A stretch of 64,000 nucleotides of DNA from Candidatus Enterovibrio escicola (GTDB lineage: Bacteria; Pseudomonadota; Gammaproteobacteria; Enterobacterales; Vibrionaceae), in the NCBI RefSeq assembly GCF_002464935.1, contig NZ_NBYY01000034.1:1-64000 (forward strand). The letters run 5' to 3'. Positions 22,855 through 33,994 of this stretch are shown here, piece after piece. A program made the position numbers and the translations under genes. Each line of letters starts with the position of its first letter. Positions within the stretch are counted from its first letter, which is position 1. The notes under the pieces were generated by a model. That model searched no databases. It saw only the letters and a program-made list of their open reading frames with translations, and was not told where the DNA came from.

Positions 22855-24423
22855 TTAGGCTCGATACTTGCTCTTACCTTTATGATTTAGTTGTAATCGG
22901 ATAGTTTTTGTTTGTTGCAAGATCAGTATCGATAAACCAGAAAGCACAATCCAGAAATAGAGCAACCAATTACCAAAATATGTATACGGAGTTTGTCCAT
23001 CAGTGGTCGTTATGTTTGCACGTAAGACGACTGTTTCGAATTGCATAATTTGTTCAATTAACTTCCCTTTGTAATCGATGGCTGCCGTCAGTCCTGTGTT
23101 GGTAGCGCGTAAAACTGGTTTTCCATTTTCCAATGCCCGCATCCTAGCTATTTCTAAATGCTGATGGGGGCCGATGGAAGTGCCAAACCAAGTGTCATTA
23201 GAAAGTGTTAAAATGAAATCGGAATCTGGTGTGAGGTTATGTCTGACTTGTTCATTGAATGCAATTTCATAGCAGATGGCAGGTACGAGTTTATAGCCGT
23301 TGGCATTAATGTTAGGCTGTGCGTAGTTCCCGCGACTGAATGAGGACATCGGCAGGTTAAACAGGGGTGCCAGTGTACGAAGATTATCTGAAAAAGGCAT
23401 ATACTCACCAAACATCAACAAGTGATGTTTGGTGTAACTTTGGGGTGCTGGATAACTGTAACCCTCTGTCCCATTTTTACCGAGTATGATCACTTTATTG
23501 AATAAGTGACCTTTTGGATCTCGATCGAGTATGCCCACAATGAGGGCTGTATCATTGTTGTGGGCAGCATCGTCAAGAGATATAAGGAAAGAAGAAAGAT
23601 TACGCTCAATTTCTGGAATCGCAGCTTCTGGCCATATAATTATGTCTGCATCCCAGTTTTTGCGTGTCATGTCCTGATAACTAAACAACGTCGTCCAACG
23701 TTGGCTTGGCAACCATTTAAGTTCTTGCGGTATATTGCCTTGTACCATGGCAACATTTACGGTATTGCCAGTTTCTTGGACCCATTGAATATTTCCAGAT
23801 ACATAACCAAAAATGGCGACGATAACAGTGGGTAATAGGGCTAACAATTTACGGCTGAGTATTGTCAATGCAATAGATGCTGAAATAATCAAAATGGCAA
23901 GGGTGATACCTTGAACACCAAACAGCGGTGCAAAGCCGGCTAGTGGCCCGTCAATTTGACTGTATCCAGGCCAAAGCCACGGGAATCCTGTCAGAAACCA
24001 ACCACGGAACCAGTCAATGACTAGCCACAAAGAAGGTGCCATTAGTAGATATGACAGTGCTAACGGTAGTTGAATACGTCGCAGAACATAGGAAAAAAGT
24101 GCAGGGAAGAGAGCCAAATAGGCGATCAATAGCCCTATGAGTAATAACCCTACAGACGTTGGTAATCCTCCAAATTGCTTAATAACAACGTAGATCCAGC
24201 CAATACCTGTTGCAAATTGTCCAAGACCCCAGCTAAATCCTATCGCGGTAGCGAATTTTGGTTTCTGTTGGTGAATAAGAAGGAATAAACTGATAAGTGA
24301 GATTAGCATGGCCGGCCAGAATGAATAAGGCGCGAAGGCAAGACTAGAGAAAGCACCAAAAACTACGGCCCCTAAGAGACGTGTAAATACTTGGAGCTTG
24401 ATTAAACTTTGAATAGCTAGCAT
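22855..24423 (-). CDS. lnt: Apolipoprotein N-acyltransferase
   Basis: Adds the third acyl chain to lipoproteins in the inner membrane. It has 522 residues. The N-terminal ~200 residues contain six or more membrane segments, followed by a carbon-nitrogen hydrolase domain. The catalytic glutamate is in [10 protein letters not shown] (~262) and the cysteine in [10 protein letters not shown] (~384), with LMFGEYMPF between them. It overlaps corC by 7 bases. LolB at 35983 is one of its likely substrates. Confidence 0.96.
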   Translation of the reverse strand: MLAIQSLIKLQVFTRLLGAVVFGAFSSLAFAPYSFWPAMLISLISLFLLIHQQKPKFATAIGFSWGLGQFATGIGWIYVVIKQFGGLPTSVGLLLIGLLIAYLALFPALFSYVLRRIQLPLALSYLLMAPSLWLVIDWFRGWFLTGFPWLWPGYSQIDGPLAGFAPLFGVQGITLAILIISASIALTILSRKLLALLPTVIVAIFGYVSGNIQWVQETGNTVNVAMVQGNIPQELKWLPSQRWTTLFSYQDMTRKNWDADIIIWPEAAIPEIERNLSSFLISLDDAAHNNDTALIVGILDRDPKGHLFNKVIILGKNGTEGYSYPAPQSYTKHHLLMFGEYMPFSDNLRTLAPLFNLPMSSFSRGNYAQPNINANGYKLVPAICYEIAFNEQVRHNLTPDSDFILTLSNDTWFGTSIGPHQHLEIARMRALENGKPVLRATNTGLTAAIDYKGKLIEQIMQFETVVLRANITTTDGQTPYTYFGNWLLYFWIVLSGLSILILQQTKTIRLQLNHKGKSKYRA

Positions 24424-25286
24424 TCCGTTTTTTCTGCTGTAATGTCGGGAATAGTGACCTGTAATTGGATGATCCGTCGACTATCAGCCGCTGTTACTTT
24501 GAAGTGATAGTTATGAATGTCGACGTTCGCACCACGTGTTGGTAGGTGACCAAAACTAGTCATAACTAAACCGCCGATGGTGTCGATATCGCCGTCTTCA
24601 AATTGAGAACCAAATTTATTATTAAAATCTTCCAGTGTTGTCAACGCTTTTAGCGCAAAGGTGTGCTCATTTAGCTGGCAGACTTCTTGCTCTTCATCAT
24701 CGTCGTATTCATCTTCAATATCACCAACTATTTCCTCGAGAATATCTTCAATGGTTACAACGCCGGATACGCCACCGAATTCATCAACAACAATCGCCAT
24801 GTGATAACGTTCTTCTTGAAATTCCTTGAGAAGTCGATCAACACGTTTACTTTCTAGAACAACTACGGCGGGGCGGATCACCTTACCAAGGTTGAACGGT
24901 TCACTGTCTCGAATAAGATAGCGAAGTAAATCTTTCGCTAGCAAAATACCTTCAACATGATCTTTGTCATCGCTAATTACTGGATAGCGTGAATGCTGTG
25001 CATCATTAATAATGGTGATGATTTCTTCTAGAATTTGTGTGCGTTCGATGGTCACCATCTGTGAGCGTGGAATCATAATATCCCGAATTCGCATTTCAGA
25101 TATTTGCATGACACCTTCGAGCATATCCCGTGTCTCGTGGTTGATTAAATCATTTTCTTCCGAATCGCGGATTACCTCTACTAATTCTTGACGATCTTTA
25201 GGTTCACCCTGAAAGATTTGGCTAAGACGTTGGAAAAAGGTCTTTTTACTCGGACCTTCAGAGCTTTGTGAGTTATCTTCGTTCAT
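24417..25286 (-). CDS. corC: CBS-domain protein CorC (YbeX)
   Basis: Associated with magnesium and cobalt efflux in enterobacteria. It has 289 residues with two CBS domains (about 70-195, starting [18 protein letters not shown]) and a C-terminal CorC/HlyC transporter-associated domain. The acidic linker [13 protein letters not shown] lies between them. It is in the conserved ybeZ-ybeY-corC-lnt order and intact. Confidence 0.95.
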   Translation of the reverse strand: MNEDNSQSSEGPSKKTFFQRLSQIFQGEPKDRQELVEVIRDSEENDLINHETRDMLEGVMQISEMRIRDIMIPRSQMVTIERTQILEEIITIINDAQHSRYPVISDDKDHVEGILLAKDLLRYLIRDSEPFNLGKVIRPAVVVLESKRVDRLLKEFQEERYHMAIVVDEFGGVSGVVTIEDILEEIVGDIEDEYDDDEEQEVCQLNEHTFALKALTTLEDFNNKFGSQFEDGDIDTIGGLVMTSFGHLPTRGANVDIHNYHFKVTAADSRRIIQLQVTIPDITAEKTEC

Positions 25287-25321
25287 TGTCTAAACTACAT
25301 GCAACGTTAATATATTAATAT

Positions 25322-25786
25322 TTAGATGAAATAGGCATCATAAGGATTATCAAAGCCTAGTGTATTCATAATAGAGATCTCGATAGATTCCATTATTTCC
25401 ACTTCTTTACTCTCAATGTGGTCATAACCTAGCAGATGTATAGTGCCGTGCACTACCATGTGCGCCCAATGGGCTGACAGGTTTTTATATTGCTCTTTAG
25501 CCTCTTTTTCTACAATTTGACGGCATATGATTAAGTCTCCTAGCAGATCTAATACCACACTAGGAGGTACTTCGAAAGGGAATGATAACACATTAGTGGG
25601 TTGATCCTTTCCTCGGTAGTCGCGGTTTAACGATTGGCTTTCAAACTCATCAACGATGCGAATGGTTACTTCAGCTTGCTTACGAAATAATTTAACAGAT
25701 TGTTTAAACCAGTTATTTAGTTGCTGCTCGGTCGGCAGGTCATTGGTGTTTTGTGTGGCGATTTGAACGTCGACGTAATACTGCAT
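25322..25786 (-). CDS. ybeY: Endoribonuclease YbeY
   Basis: Single-strand RNase needed for 16S rRNA 3'-end maturation and ribosome quality control. It has 154 residues. The zinc motif [15 protein letters not shown] gives the three-histidine H-x3-H-x5-H pattern. [17 protein letters not shown] is the family core. It lies between ybeZ and corC. Confidence 0.96.
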   Translation of the reverse strand: MQYYVDVQIATQNTNDLPTEQQLNNWFKQSVKLFRKQAEVTIRIVDEFESQSLNRDYRGKDQPTNVLSFPFEVPPSVVLDLLGDLIICRQIVEKEAKEQYKNLSAHWAHMVVHGTIHLLGYDHIESKEVEIMESIEISIMNTLGFDNPYDAYFI

Positions 25787-25816
25787 TTATGATTGTATCT
25801 CGTTGTGAAACACTGC

Positions 25817-26833
25817 TTAACGGGGTTTTATGTTATGCCGACGACGCTCTTCTGCTTCCCAAGTGTCATAGGCTCTTATGATATATGCAACGACAGGATG
25901 GCGTATGACATCATCAGCTTGAAAAAAATTAAAGCTGATTATCTCATTGAGATCGGCCAACACTGCGATGGCATGTTTCAGTCCTGAATGTATGTTATGC
26001 GGCAGGTCAGTTTGGGTCACATCACCAGTTATGACAGTACGGCTGTTAAAACCAATACGGGTCAGAAACATTTTCATTTGTTCAACAGTGGTATTTTGAC
26101 TTTCATCTAAAATGATGAAGGAATCATTCAATGTGCGGCCACGCATATAGGCCAGCGGTGCGACTTCAATCACTTTACGTTCAATTAACTTTGTAACACG
26201 CTCAAAACCTAGCATTTCAAACAATGCGTCGTAAAGTGGCCGTAAATAGGGATCAATTTTCTGGGTTAGATCACCAGGAAGAAAGCCCAGTCTTTCCCCG
26301 ACTTCTACAGCAGGGCGAGTCAGCAAAATACGGTGAATTTCCTGACGTTCTAGGGCATCAACGGCAGCTGCCACAGCCAAGTACGTTTTACCTGTCCCTG
26401 CAGGACCGATACCAAAGGTAATATCATGCGTCGCTATATTAGTAATATACTGTGTTTGATTTGGTGTTCGTGGCTTTATTACCCCTTTTTTTATCTTAAT
26501 ATGGATATCTTTTCTATAGGGAGTTGACGATATCACAGACTGCCCGAGTACACCGTTTTCTTTAATAGCGAGGTGCACTTTTTCAGGTGACACATCTGGA
26601 TAACGATTTTTAACAGGTGCAGTTTCAATGTATAGTGTTCTAAGAATGTCGATGGTCGCTGTAGCAGCTTGTACCTTACCAACAACGGAAAAGTGGTGGC
26701 TACGGTGGTTTATCTCCACCCCTAAAATATGTTCCAGTTGTTTGATGTTACCATCCAGTGAGCCGCAAAGGCTGGCTAGACGTGAGTTATCAGTGGGTTC
26801 CAGTGATAATTCTAGGGTTGTGACTCTGTTCAA
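25817..26833 (-). CDS. ybeZ: PhoH-like ATPase YbeZ
   Basis: PhoH-family ATPase that partners with YbeY in rRNA processing. I place the start at the TTG at 26833 because GAGGAAAA precedes it by six bases, and homology (RVTTLELSLEPTDN) begins there. The frame runs 24 codons further upstream without homology. It gives 338 residues. Walker A GPAGTGKT is near residue 148 and Walker B-like FIILDESQN follows. Confidence 0.93.
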   Translation of the reverse strand: MNRVTTLELSLEPTDNSRLASLCGSLDGNIKQLEHILGVEINHRSHHFSVVGKVQAATATIDILRTLYIETAPVKNRYPDVSPEKVHLAIKENGVLGQSVISSTPYRKDIHIKIKKGVIKPRTPNQTQYITNIATHDITFGIGPAGTGKTYLAVAAAVDALERQEIHRILLTRPAVEVGERLGFLPGDLTQKIDPYLRPLYDALFEMLGFERVTKLIERKVIEVAPLAYMRGRTLNDSFIILDESQNTTVEQMKMFLTRIGFNSRTVITGDVTQTDLPHNIHSGLKHAIAVLADLNEIISFNFFQADDVIRHPVVAYIIRAYDTWEAEERRRHNIKPR

Positions 26834-26948
26834 AGTTTTCCTCGCAGGTATTGCAGGTGTTATTTCCGTATGGATTATGCATAGATAACAAGTAAGTATC
26901 TTCACCGTATATAGTGTATCTTAAGAGGGTCAATTGACCACCATGCTC

Positions 26949-28373
26949 TTATGGAGCATACACACCTACGCTAGAATCATCTCCTCTATGTGTCTTTTCC
27001 TTTATTTCTGCAGGAGAAACTGCCACTCGGAGGGTCATGTTTTTCTCAGTACGAATTAGTTCACCGCGTAAAGTGTTGGTTAGTACCTCGGTGATTATTA
27101 CATCGACGAATTGGCCAATTAAATCTACTGATCCTTTGAAGTTGACCACACGGTTATTTTCGGTTCGCCCACATAGTTCCATTAGGTTCTTACGCGAAGG
27201 TCCTTGGACTAAAATCCGCTGCTCTGTGCCTAACATCTGATGTGAGTGACTCATTGCTAGAGTATTAATTTGTTGATTTAGTTCGTACAAACGCTCTTTC
27301 TTCACTTGCTCAGTAATATAATCCGGCATCTCTGCTGCTGGAGTGCCTGGGCGTGGTGAATATATAAAGCTAAAACTCATGTCGAAATTAATGTTGCGGA
27401 TAAGCTTCATGGTTGCTTGAAAATCTGCATCTTCTTCGCCTGGGAAACCGACGATGAAGTCTGAACTCATTGAGATCTCAGGGCGCACTGTGCGCAGTCT
27501 ACGGATTTTTGATTTGTATTCTAGTACAGTGTGAGGGCGTTTCATCATGGTCAAAATGTGGTCTGAGCCACTTTGTACTGGAAGGTGTAAATGGTTCACG
27601 AGTTCAGGCGTATCACCATATACATCGATGATATCATCAGTAAATTCAATCGGGTGACTGGTTGTATATCGAATGCGATCGATACCGTCGATTGCGGCTA
27701 CGTAACGTAGTAACTCTGCAAATGAGCAGATGTCACCATCATGTGTGGCACCACGGAATGCGTTGACGTTCTGACCTAGTAGGTTTACTTCTCTAACGCC
27801 TTGTTCTGCTAGCTGTGCTATTTCATATAGCACGTCATCAAGAGGACGGCTCACTTCCTCACCACGCGTGTATGGTACAACACAGAAGGTACAGTACTTA
27901 GAGCACCCTTCCATGATCGTAATAAATGCCATAGGACCTTCAGCGCATGGTTCAGGGAGATTATCGAATTTTTCGATTGCGGGGAACGAAATATCCATAA
28001 CAGTAGAATGGCTTTCACGCGATTGTTTGATCATTTGCGGCAATCGATGCAGAGTTTGAGGACCAAATATAACGTCAACATACGAGGCACGATCACGGAT
28101 GTGATCGCCTTCCTGAGTTGCCACACAGCCACCTACACCAATTACTAGATCTGGTTTTCTCCCTTTTAGATGTTTCCACCGTCCTAACTGGTGGAATACC
28201 TTCTCTTGAGCGTTTTCACGGATAGAACAGCTATTAAGTAGTAGTACATCCGCCTCCTCTGGTATGTCAGTCAGTTCGTATCCGCTCACGGTATTGAGTA
28301 GGTTTGCCATTTTTGATGAGTCGTATTCGTTCATCTGGCAGCCCCAAGTTTTAATCAGCAATTTCTTAGCCAT
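26949..28373 (-). CDS. miaB: tRNA-2-methylthio-N6-dimethylallyladenosine synthase MiaB
   Basis: Radical SAM enzyme adding the methylthio group to i6A37 of tRNA. It has 474 residues. The auxiliary cluster cysteines are C12, C49 and C83, the radical SAM cysteines are C157, C161 and C164 (GCSKYCTFC), and there is a C-terminal TRAM domain. It is first in the miaB-ybeZ-ybeY-corC-lnt operon and divergent from ubiF. Confidence 0.97.
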   Translation of the reverse strand: MAKKLLIKTWGCQMNEYDSSKMANLLNTVSGYELTDIPEEADVLLLNSCSIRENAQEKVFHQLGRWKHLKGRKPDLVIGVGGCVATQEGDHIRDRASYVDVIFGPQTLHRLPQMIKQSRESHSTVMDISFPAIEKFDNLPEPCAEGPMAFITIMEGCSKYCTFCVVPYTRGEEVSRPLDDVLYEIAQLAEQGVREVNLLGQNVNAFRGATHDGDICSFAELLRYVAAIDGIDRIRYTTSHPIEFTDDIIDVYGDTPELVNHLHLPVQSGSDHILTMMKRPHTVLEYKSKIRRLRTVRPEISMSSDFIVGFPGEEDADFQATMKLIRNINFDMSFSFIYSPRPGTPAAEMPDYITEQVKKERLYELNQQINTLAMSHSHQMLGTEQRILVQGPSRKNLMELCGRTENNRVVNFKGSVDLIGQFVDVIITEVLTNTLRGELIRTEKNMTLRVAVSPAEIKEKTHRGDDSSVGVYAP

Positions 28374-28666
28374 ATAACTTGTTGCTCTTATTAATGTATC
28401 GATGTCGTCTGACTACTCTGAAAGGCAGTCCTGTCATATCTGTTAGCGTGAGTTTAATCTAATATGTCTATATTTGTGTTTCTCACTAACCAGTATGCAA
28501 ATTGCTCAGTTTAACAGCAGGATAGCATATCTAGTATATCATTTGATAGAATCAGTGACCAGATCGCGTTATCTTTAATTTATTACTGGATTTAGGAATC
28601 CCAGAAATAGATCATGTTCTCATCTACGGTAAAATTCTGACTGTTGTGAATGAAAGAGAATATGTG
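28374..28666. promoter_or_regulatory. Divergent miaB / ubiF intergenic region
   Basis: 293 bases between two divergent starts, so both promoters should lie here. It is AT-rich. AGAGAA lies about 8 bases before the ubiF ATG. No operator or hairpin stands out. Confidence 0.4.
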
Positions 28667-29830
28667 ATGGAACGATTCGATATTATCGTCGTTGGGGGTG
28701 GAATGGTGGGTGCTGCCACTGTACTAGGTTTTGCTAAACAAGGCAAACGCGTAGCTATGGTGGAGCGACAAGCACCAAAGCCGTTTTCACCTGAACAACC
28801 TATGGATCTTCGTGTATCAGCAATTTCTTCATTATCAGTATCCTTACTTAAATCCCTCAAAGTATGGGATGACGTGCTTAGTATGCGCCTTTGTCCTTAT
28901 CGTCGTCTTGAAACGTGGGATCATCCTGATTGTCGTATCCGGTTTACTAGTTGCAGTATGAATTTGAGTGAGCTCGGTTTTATAGTTGAAAATCGGATAT
29001 TGCAGCTGGCTCTTTGGCATGCTTGCGGTAAGCAGCCTAATCTTGAGTTATTTTGTCCTACAAATATTCTATCTATAAAAAGAACTGGAAATAATCACCA
29101 CAAGGTTGAATTAGACAATGGTGATGTGCTTTATTGTCGATGGCTTGTAGGTGCTGATGGTGCTAATTCTCGGGTACGTGACTATGCTAATATTGGTGTT
29201 ACGGCGTGGGATTATCGCCAACATTGCATGTTAGTGACGGTTAAAACTTCATTGTCTCAGCAAGATATAACCTGGCAATGGTTTACCCCTGACGGACCAC
29301 GTTCATTTCTACCACTACCTGGACATCATAGCTCTTTGGTGTGGTATGATAGTCCATCCCGCATCAAGCAACTTAGAGGTATGTCACCAGAAAAATTGAG
29401 GTACGAGATTCTCACTCATTTCCCTCAAGAACTTGGGGATGTAGAAGTAATCCAGCAAGGATCATTCCCTCTAACCCGTCGTCATGCACAGCGATATTTT
29501 AATAATGGAGTGGTGTTGCTTGGTGATGCAGTACACACTATCAATCCTCTGGCAGGGCAAGGCGTTAACCTTGGTTTTAAAGATGTTGATGCATTGTTAG
29601 ACCTTGTGGCAGATGCGGGCATAGGATGGTTGAATAACAGCGTGCTGGCTGCCTATGAACGAAATAGAAAGCCTGACAATCTACTAATGCAAATGTGGAT
29701 GGATATTTTCTACTGTGGGTTTAGCAACGATATCAGCTCGCTGAAGCTTCTTAGAAACCTTAGTTTAATGCTTGCTGAAAAGAGTGGATCGTTAAAAATA
29801 AGGGTGTTGAAATATGCAATGGGGTATTGA
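28667..29830 (+). CDS. ubiF: 2-octaprenyl-3-methyl-6-methoxy-1,4-benzoquinol hydroxylase
   Basis: FAD monooxygenase of ubiquinone synthesis. The ATG at 28667 (MERFDIIVVGGGMVG) is chosen over a GTG seven codons upstream because AGAGAA is correctly spaced and the FAD-binding strand follows. That gives 387 residues. The GGGMVG dinucleotide motif, DLRVSAIS, and the second FAD motif GDAVHTINPLAGQGVNLG are present. UbiF rather than UbiH or VisC is inferred from its divergent position next to miaB, as in E. coli and Vibrio. Confidence 0.88.
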   Translation: MERFDIIVVGGGMVGAATVLGFAKQGKRVAMVERQAPKPFSPEQPMDLRVSAISSLSVSLLKSLKVWDDVLSMRLCPYRRLETWDHPDCRIRFTSCSMNLSELGFIVENRILQLALWHACGKQPNLELFCPTNILSIKRTGNNHHKVELDNGDVLYCRWLVGADGANSRVRDYANIGVTAWDYRQHCMLVTVKTSLSQQDITWQWFTPDGPRSFLPLPGHHSSLVWYDSPSRIKQLRGMSPEKLRYEILTHFPQELGDVEVIQQGSFPLTRRHAQRYFNNGVVLLGDAVHTINPLAGQGVNLGFKDVDALLDLVADAGIGWLNNSVLAAYERNRKPDNLLMQMWMDIFYCGFSNDISSLKLLRNLSLMLAEKSGSLKIRVLKYAMGY

Positions 29831-30103
29831 ACAAATTCATCTGAGTCTCGTGTAGTTTAAGGACGGCAGCAGGTGCGTAGAACGCATTCTTCAATTGAAG
29901 AATGTTGTTATATATCTGAAAAGTATTGTCCAATACCATTATGCAAGTAGTTAAATAATATTACATCGTTATTATCTCATTACATGAGAAAGAGTACTTG
30001 CAACTTTGTGATTACGAGCAACGGATGCTAGGTTGATATTGCTATCAGAGTATATGAGAACTTATCTCCTAACTGTACTGATGATCACTCTCGCTTGAGG
30101 TTC
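29831..30103. other. Region after ubiF with one palindrome
   Basis: No gene seen. A 20-base perfect palindrome (CATTCTTCAATTGAAGAATG, 29885-29904) 54 bases after the ubiF stop may act as a weak terminator. It is followed by TTGTTATAT, not a clean T-tract. Confidence 0.4.
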
Positions 30104-30410
30104 ATTCAGGAAATTTGTTAGTGAGGTAGTGGTAAATAAAGTGGATGTAATAGGTTTTGAAGTCTCCATATCCCGATTGATGGAAAGCTATAGCTAATTG
30201 AGAGACGAGAAGGCTTGTTTCTTTATTTGATACCGAAAAAAATTAGGTATTTTGCACATGCAGGGAAGAAATTTTAGCAGAAGTCGTCGACATCGATGAA
30301 AACAGAGTCTAAGTTATGCATGCCCAAGTCCTTATTCAATCAAAATAGTTTTTTAAACGATTAGATCGCGACTTTGGTATTTAATTCATTTCTTATGCGC
30401 AGCTCAGGTT
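30104..30410 (-). mobile_element. IS982 5' segment, inverted in place
   Basis: On the minus strand the left terminal repeat AACCTGAGCTGCGCATAAG begins at 30410. It is followed by the first ~88 codons of the IS982-type transposase with stops, ending near the EFPEL position. The continuation of the gene starts at 30411 on the opposite strand, so this is the 5' third of the copy at 30411-30970 flipped around. Confidence 0.8.
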
Positions 30411-30970
30411 AATTAGTTACACGCGAATGCTCAAGCTCATGCAAGGTGTGCTGGTTCCTCTTTGCTCGTCCATCACTCACCTCTAGGCAAGGCCGACAGG
30501 GATTGCTTTTGTTGATTCATCCAAGCTACAGGTTTGTCACAACCTACGTATTTTCAGACATCAGGTTTTGAAAGGTACCGCGAAACGAATAAAAGGAACG
30601 ATGGGTAGTTCTACAGTTTCAAATTACACCTTATCATCAATGACCAAGGTGGTATTATCTTAGTCAAAGTGACGATGGATAACGTGGATGATAGGAAGCC
30701 TGTATCGGAAATGGTTGACGAGCTTTAGGGGTGTTTATACGAAGATAAAGGTTATATCTCTGATCCATTGTAGCGGAAACTCGCAGACAAGGCAGTGACA
30801 CTGATAACGGGTGTAAAAACAGATCCAAAATCGAGCATTCTCGGCACCGGAGTTGTATTAACTTTATGTCAACTTGCCGGCGGGGCTCATCGCGTATTCA
30901 TTTCAACCAAAGAAGCCGTATATCAAAATAACTCGGTTTGATAAGCAAGCGCTTATGCAGATCTGAGGTT
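30411..30970 (+). mobile_element. IS982 3' segment
   Basis: The plus strand reads the remaining two thirds of the IS982-type transposase with stops: LVTRMLKLMQGVLVPL, GIAFVDSSKLQVCHNL-type and the KRGKGTMG-type block. It ends in the right terminal repeat CGCTTATGCAGATCTGAGGTT (30950-30970). It abuts an IS903-like relic. Confidence 0.82.
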
Positions 30971-30973
30971 AAT

Positions 30974-31788
30974 TACGAAAAGTAAGTTTAGGGATGAGCA
31001 ACTGTTTATAGCAAAACATTGCTATCTCTGATAATGAGCATTTGTGATAATCCCAGTCCTTTTTCCACTCCGCCTGTTTGTGCTCTTTTAACGCCTTTAC
31101 AACTTGATTTCTAGGCTTCCCTTCCTCCCAGTATCCCGCGTTGCTTCGAGGTAGAATACTGGGTGTGATTCCTTTGTTCTTCAATACGTGGTGACATGAT
31201 CTTGTGTCATAGGCTCCATCAGCATTGACTTACTGTATTTTTCGCCGTAAGGGGTTAGGCCATATAAGTAAAACCTCGTTATCACCCACAGAAACTAAGC
31301 TAACTTCTGCAGCAATAACCTCATGCGTAAACACATCAACGGCAAGATGAAGTTTGAGCTAGATATGTCGCTTCTCCTTACCGTGTTTACGCGGTTTCCA
31401 TTCACCCTAGTCGTCTACTTTTATGCCTGTGGTATCAATAACGACGTGGGAGATAGCTCCTTGACTCGGCAAAAGATACTTAATTTTTACGATTTTCTAA
31501 CGCTTACTAATGTAGGTGTATGTAGGGAATTTCAGCCGGACTTTCATCAACGTAAAAACCTAATTAAGAAAGCCTTCTAATCCACGCAGTGGGAGTCTAA
31601 AAATACCTTTTACCATCAGATCCATTTTAATCGCGGTATCCAAAAAATGACTAAGCCATGGTTTACTCATGCTTGATTATATTGTTTCCAGTTGCTGATC
31701 TGATGCTTTCCCTTTACCCTCCTGATTAACTCCATGATAATCTAATCGTAGAAATTGCGCTTAGTTTAGATATTTGGTAAACAACGCC
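30974..31788 (-). mobile_element. IS903-like (IS5 family) element, nearly complete, decayed
   Basis: The minus strand begins at the terminal repeat GGCGTTGTTTACCAAATAT (31788). It reads most of the IS903-type transposase in fragments: VKGIF, a GEGEW-like region, the ITPSILPRSNAGYWEEG block and LLIPKLTF near the end. It lacks the last ~40 codons and the other terminus, replaced by the right end of the neighbouring IS982. Frameshifts make it inactive. It sits on top of a TnpB relic at its 5' side. Confidence 0.87.
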
Positions 31789-31798
31789 TGCGCGGCTA

Positions 31799-32138
31799 GT
31801 TAACAATAATGCTGCGATTATCGTTGGTGAGATGAGTAGTACTAAGTTAGTTAAAATCAAGATAGTAACATCGGTTTTTGATGCTGGAGGATCAATGCTC
31901 CAAACATAACTGAAATATAAATCGATTGCACGATCAGTAGTGTTTGAAGTGATCAACGCATCTTATCTCCACTCAAATTTACTCGTGCTGTGGCGTTGTG
32001 ACGTCAAGCAGTCCGAAAGGTAGATTAGACTTGCGAATGAAAGAATGGACATGTTCTGAGTGTAGAGCAGAATATGGCCGATATATTAACGTGGTAATCA
32101 ACATCCTCGTGAGCGGGGACACCGCCGTCAAACTGTAG
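31799..32138 (+). pseudogene. TnpB (IS200/IS605 OrfB) C-terminal relic
   Basis: The plus strand reads, with one in-frame stop and a small frameshift, the C-terminal ~115 codons of a TnpB-type RNA-guided nuclease. Visible blocks are MSSTKLVKIKIVTSVFDAGGSM, TQIYSCCGV and SSPKGRLDLRMKEWTCSECRAEYGRYINVVINIL, which hold both CxxC pairs of the zinc ribbon. The family usually has HDRDINAA where this has YGRYINVV, so the catalytic Asp is lost. It starts right beside the IS903-like terminus, so that element probably inserted into it. The rest of the gene is missing. Confidence 0.82.
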
Positions 32139-32275
32139 AAATCCCCGTGATTTAACTCAGAACTGATATCAAAGGCAGGTGTATTTATGAATGAAGCATA
32201 GTTTGATAAAAATTAAAATGGTAGCTTTTTGGTTTGTAAAAGAAAGGAGCTGATCTAGATAGGTCATAGAAAAAG

Positions 32276-33367
32276 TTACACGTTAAAACGGAAGTGTATA
32301 ACGTCACCGTCTTTGACAACGTAGTCTTTTCCTTCTAAACGCCATTTACCCGCCTCTTTTGCACCAGACTCCCCCCTGTATTCGATGAAATCGTTAAAGC
32401 TGACGACTTCTGCACGGATGAAACCTCTCTCGAAATCTGTGTGGATTTTTCCTGCGGATTGAGGTGCAGTTGCACCTAGAGGAATCGTCCATGCACGCAC
32501 TTCTTTAACACCCGCTGTGAAGTAGGTTTGTAGCGTTAAAAGATCGTACCCAGCACGAATAACTCGGTTAAGACCTGTCGCAGTCAATCCCATTTCCTCA
32601 AGAAATACATATACTTCATCAGGCTCAAGTTCAGATAGCTCCCTTTCGACTTCAGCGCAGACGGCAACAAGCGTAGCGGATTCTTTTTCAGCTATTTCAC
32701 GGACTATATCCAAATATGGATTGTTCTCAAAACCATTATCGTTCACGTTAGCGATGTACATCGTTGGTTTTAGAGTAAGGAAATTTAGGTAATCAACAAC
32801 CGATTTTTCTTCTTTTGTCAGTACAATAGAGCGCAGCATGTTGCCTTTTTCCAAGACAGGGAGGAATTTCGATAAAATGCTGATTTCAATTTTTGCATTT
32901 CGGTCGCCGCCTTTGTCTTTTTTTACCTGACGGTAGATTGCACGTTCACAAGATTCAAGATCAGCTAATGCTAGCTCAGTATTGATGACGTCAATATCGT
33001 CTGCTGGGTCGATCTTACCCGCTACGTGGATGATATTATCATTCGCAAAGCAACGAACTACATGACCGATGGCCTCTGTTTCTCGAATGTTTGCTAAGAA
33101 CTTATTACCTAAACCTTCACCTTTTGATGCGCCGGCAACTAGACCTGCAATATCCACGAATTCCATGGTGGTGGGCAGAGTTCGCTGAGGATTTATGATT
33201 TTCGTTAATGCCTGCAAACGAAAATCTGGAACTGGTACTACACCGATGTTTGGCTGAATTGTACAAAATGGGAAATTTCCAGCTTCAACAGCAGCTTTTG
33301 TTAGAGCGTTGAACAAGGTTGATTTACCCACGTTTGGGAGACCAATAATACCAAATTTAAAACCCAT
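32276..33367 (-). CDS. ychF: Ribosome-binding ATPase YchF
   Basis: Obg-family P-loop NTPase that prefers ATP and binds ribosomes. It has 363 residues. The G1 motif GLPNVGKS is at 9-16, [14 protein letters not shown] is the G3 region, and a C-terminal TGS domain ends in [11 protein letters not shown]. It lies 39 bases downstream of pth, the conserved pair. Confidence 0.97.
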   Translation of the reverse strand: MGFKFGIIGLPNVGKSTLFNALTKAAVEAGNFPFCTIQPNIGVVPVPDFRLQALTKIINPQRTLPTTMEFVDIAGLVAGASKGEGLGNKFLANIRETEAIGHVVRCFANDNIIHVAGKIDPADDIDVINTELALADLESCERAIYRQVKKDKGGDRNAKIEISILSKFLPVLEKGNMLRSIVLTKEEKSVVDYLNFLTLKPTMYIANVNDNGFENNPYLDIVREIAEKESATLVAVCAEVERELSELEPDEVYVFLEEMGLTATGLNRVIRAGYDLLTLQTYFTAGVKEVRAWTIPLGATAPQSAGKIHTDFERGFIRAEVVSFNDFIEYRGESGAKEAGKWRLEGKDYVVKDGDVIHFRFNV

Positions 33368-33406
33368 GAGATGATAACCTTTCGTTAAAAAACAATGTTG
33401 TGCTTC

Positions 33407-33994
33407 TTATGCCTTAAATGTATGCAGGCGATTTTGCGCCCGAGCTAAATCGATCTTAAGTAAAATGTCAATACAGCGTACTGCTTCATGAACCGCTTTT
33501 TCAATTTGGCGATGTTCAGTTGTAGGGGCTTTAGTTAGTACAAATCCTGCAACTTTATCCTTGTGCCCAGGGTGTCCTATCCCAATCCGGAGCCGAAAAA
33601 ATTCTTTTCTGTTGCCCATTTTACTAATGATGTCACGAAGACCATTGTGACCACCGTGACCACCACCTTTCTTAAATCTGGCAACACCTAGTGGTAAATC
33701 CAATTCGTCATGGGATATCATGATTGCATTTGGTTCTATTTGTAAGAAGTTCGTGACCGCTACGACCGATGTACCTGACCGATTCATCGAGGTTGTAGGA
33801 ATCAATAAACGAAGATATTCATCATTTATACTGATTTTAGCAGTTAAACCGAAGTACTTTTTATCTTCTCTTAGCGACACATTGTGGATACGCGCAAGTT
33901 CCTCAATTACCCAAGATCCCGCGTTGTGGCGAGTCTTTGTATATTTTAGCCCTGTATTAGCCAAACCCACTAAAAGGCGAATTTTATCGATCAT
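33407..33994 (-). CDS. pth: Peptidyl-tRNA hydrolase
   Basis: Releases peptides from prematurely dropped peptidyl-tRNA. It has 195 residues. The catalytic H23 (TRHNAG), N13 (GLANTG), N71 and D96 ([10 protein letters not shown]) are present. The usual GLxNPG motif reads GLANTG here: threonine replaces the proline. That is unusual but does not touch a catalytic residue. The gene is in the prs-pth-ychF order. Confidence 0.95.
   Translation of the reverse strand: MIDKIRLLVGLANTGLKYTKTRHNAGSWVIEELARIHNVSLREDKKYFGLTAKISINDEYLRLLIPTTSMNRSGTSVVAVTNFLQIEPNAIMISHDELDLPLGVARFKKGGGHGGHNGLRDIISKMGNRKEFFRLRIGIGHPGHKDKVAGFVLTKAPTTEHRQIEKAVHEAVRCIDILLKIDLARAQNRLHTFKA

Noticed and set aside
31726-31956. 76-codon minus-strand frame
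   Set aside because: Antisense of the TnpB relic and the IS903-like terminus; the plus-strand TnpB reading explains the sequence.
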